NCBI GenBank assembly: GCA_025356765.1 | Contig: JANXRO010000219.1 | Span: forward strand, 1-5,694 | Direction: 5' to 3' | Length of the DNA stretch: 5,694 nt | Source of the DNA: Hyphomicrobiales bacterium | GTDB lineage: Bacteria > Pseudomonadota > Alphaproteobacteria > Rhizobiales > Aestuariivirgaceae | Part shown: piece after piece, positions 5,037 to 5,694 of the stretch | Position numbering within the stretch: position 1 is the stretch's first letter | Layout of the letters: each line of letters starts with the position of its first letter | Translations under genes and position numbers: made by a program | Notes under the pieces: generated by a model | Told to the model about the DNA's origin: nothing | The model's database searches: none | Seen by the model: only the letters and a program-made list of their open reading frames with translations

Positions 5037-5519
5037 ATGTTGAAATTTCGTTTCGCTTGCGTGATCGGAGCGGTTTTGGTTCTGACACCCTCTGCCTTCG
5101 CGGAAGGTCTTGTGAATGTTCTGCTCAAAGATACGGGCGTTGTTGCTGACTTGAGCAAATCCATGGGCTTGGGCATGGCCATGAAAGGTGATCCGAAGCA
5201 GGCGATAATGAGCATTGAAATTACGCCAAAAACGGTTGCGCATGGCAAGGTGAAGTTCTTCGTTTCGAACAAATCGAAGGACGTGATCCACGAAATGATT
5301 TTGTCTCCGGTCGCTGACGTAGCTAAGCCATTGCCCTATATCGACAAAGACAATAAAGTTGATGAAGAAGCCTCTATCCATTTAGGCGAAGTTTCGGAAC
5401 TTGATCCTGGAAAATCAGGCTCATTGATTGTGGACATCAAACCGGGAAAATATATTCTCTATTGCAATATAGCCGGCCACTATATGGCAGGCATGTGGAC
5501 CACGCTCGACGTTAAATAA
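5037..5519 (+). CDS. Exported cupredoxin (type I blue copper protein)
   Basis: The 160-residue precursor has a Sec signal peptide, MLKFRFACVIGAVLVLTPSAFA, cleaved probably after residue 22, giving a mature periplasmic protein of about 138 residues. The beta-strand-rich mature part carries all four type I copper ligands: His85 in VIHEM, Cys143 in LYCN, His148 in AGHY and Met153 in AGMW. The Cys-x4-His-x4-Met loop matches the spacing in rusticyanin- and auracyanin-type proteins rather than plastocyanin or pseudoazurin (Cys-x2-His). Such proteins carry single electrons between periplasmic or membrane partners; the partner here is unknown. An in-frame ATG exists at 4977. I chose 5037 because AAGGAG (5025-5030) is 6 bases upstream, the signal peptide starts there, and 4977 precedes the predicted transcript start. 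The upstream FNR-type box suggests oxygen-responsive expression, perhaps for microaerobic or denitrifying respiration (inference). Confidence 0.9.
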   Translation: MLKFRFACVIGAVLVLTPSAFAEGLVNVLLKDTGVVADLSKSMGLGMAMKGDPKQAIMSIEITPKTVAHGKVKFFVSNKSKDVIHEMILSPVADVAKPLPYIDKDNKVDEEASIHLGEVSELDPGKSGSLIVDIKPGKYILYCNIAGHYMAGMWTTLDVK

Positions 5520-5540
5520 GGCTCACAAAAGCTTAGTCTG

Positions 5541-5694
5541 TTAGAGATCAAAACTCATTTGCGTTGATTTGGGTTTTGGTTTCACACGTTTTGGCTGTTT
5601 GCTGCGGCTGCCCAGTTTTTTGTTAACGGCTAGGGCAATGGCTTTGAAACCTGCGCCGTGCCAACGTAGGGCAATCTCTGCCCGTGCATGTTTA
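5541..5694 (-). CDS. C-terminal fragment of an unidentified protein (runs off the window)
   Basis: The minus strand has an open frame of 50 residues entering from the right edge and ending at TAA (complement of 5541-5543). It is convergent with the cupredoxin gene, with 21 bases between the stops. The readable part is HARAEIALRWHGAGFKAIA, then LAVNKKLG, then a basic proline/lysine-rich linker (SKQPKRVKPKPKST) and the terminal hexapeptide QMSFDL. That ending resembles the hexapeptide form of the bacterial beta-sliding-clamp-binding motif (QLxLxL), which would suit a DNA replication or repair protein, but this is speculative. I do not recognise the family from this fragment. The 21-base intergenic stretch shows no clear terminator. 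Confidence 0.6.
   Translation of the reverse strand, partial: KHARAEIALRWHGAGFKAIALAVNKKLGSRSKQPKRVKPKPKSTQMSFDL

Noticed and set aside
1..5694. CRISPR array, insertion sequence, phage or toxin-antitoxin system
   Set aside because: No spaced direct-repeat array, transposase, integrase or recognisable toxin pair was found on either strand.

Overview
The window reads as ordinary chromosome of a moderate-GC alphaproteobacterium, most likely of the Rhizobiales/Hyphomicrobiales type. The evidence is a GapR (DUF2312) gene, a GatB of alphaproteobacterial character, a one-repeat Sel1-like mini-protein and a small secreted protein of a kind I associate with rhizobia. The taxonomic placement is inference. 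I see no transposase, integrase, phage gene, CRISPR array or rRNA.

Layout, left to right. A TTG-started gapR (nucleoid protein) is followed after 147 bases by gatB (tRNA-dependent amidotransferase subunit B). Next comes a probable two-gene unit: a glutathione S-transferase-like protein with a lysine/alanine-rich histone-like N-terminal tail, then, 14 bases on, a membrane-anchored endonuclease/exonuclease/phosphatase (EEP) domain protein. A 253-base AT-rich gap with short motif repeats and a perfect small palindrome leads to the 90-residue Sel1-like gene. That gene converges on a minus-strand gene for a small exported protein, with a GC-rich hairpin between them. The minus-strand gene is divergent from a tRNA-Ser(GCT), and the 166 bases between them are packed with inverted repeats. 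After the tRNA comes an exported type I copper protein (cupredoxin) preceded by a perfect FNR/FixK-type box. The window ends in the C-terminus of an unidentified minus-strand gene.

Functionally these are mostly unrelated housekeeping and accessory genes. The clearest regulatory story is at 4948-5519: the FNR-type dyad sits at the distance expected for a class II activated promoter, so the periplasmic copper protein is predicted to be induced when oxygen is low. I found no convincing wholly new system. The items most worth a second look are the FNR-box/cupredoxin leader with an inverted repeat running into its ribosome binding site, the palindrome block at 4697-4815, and the histone-like tail on the GST.
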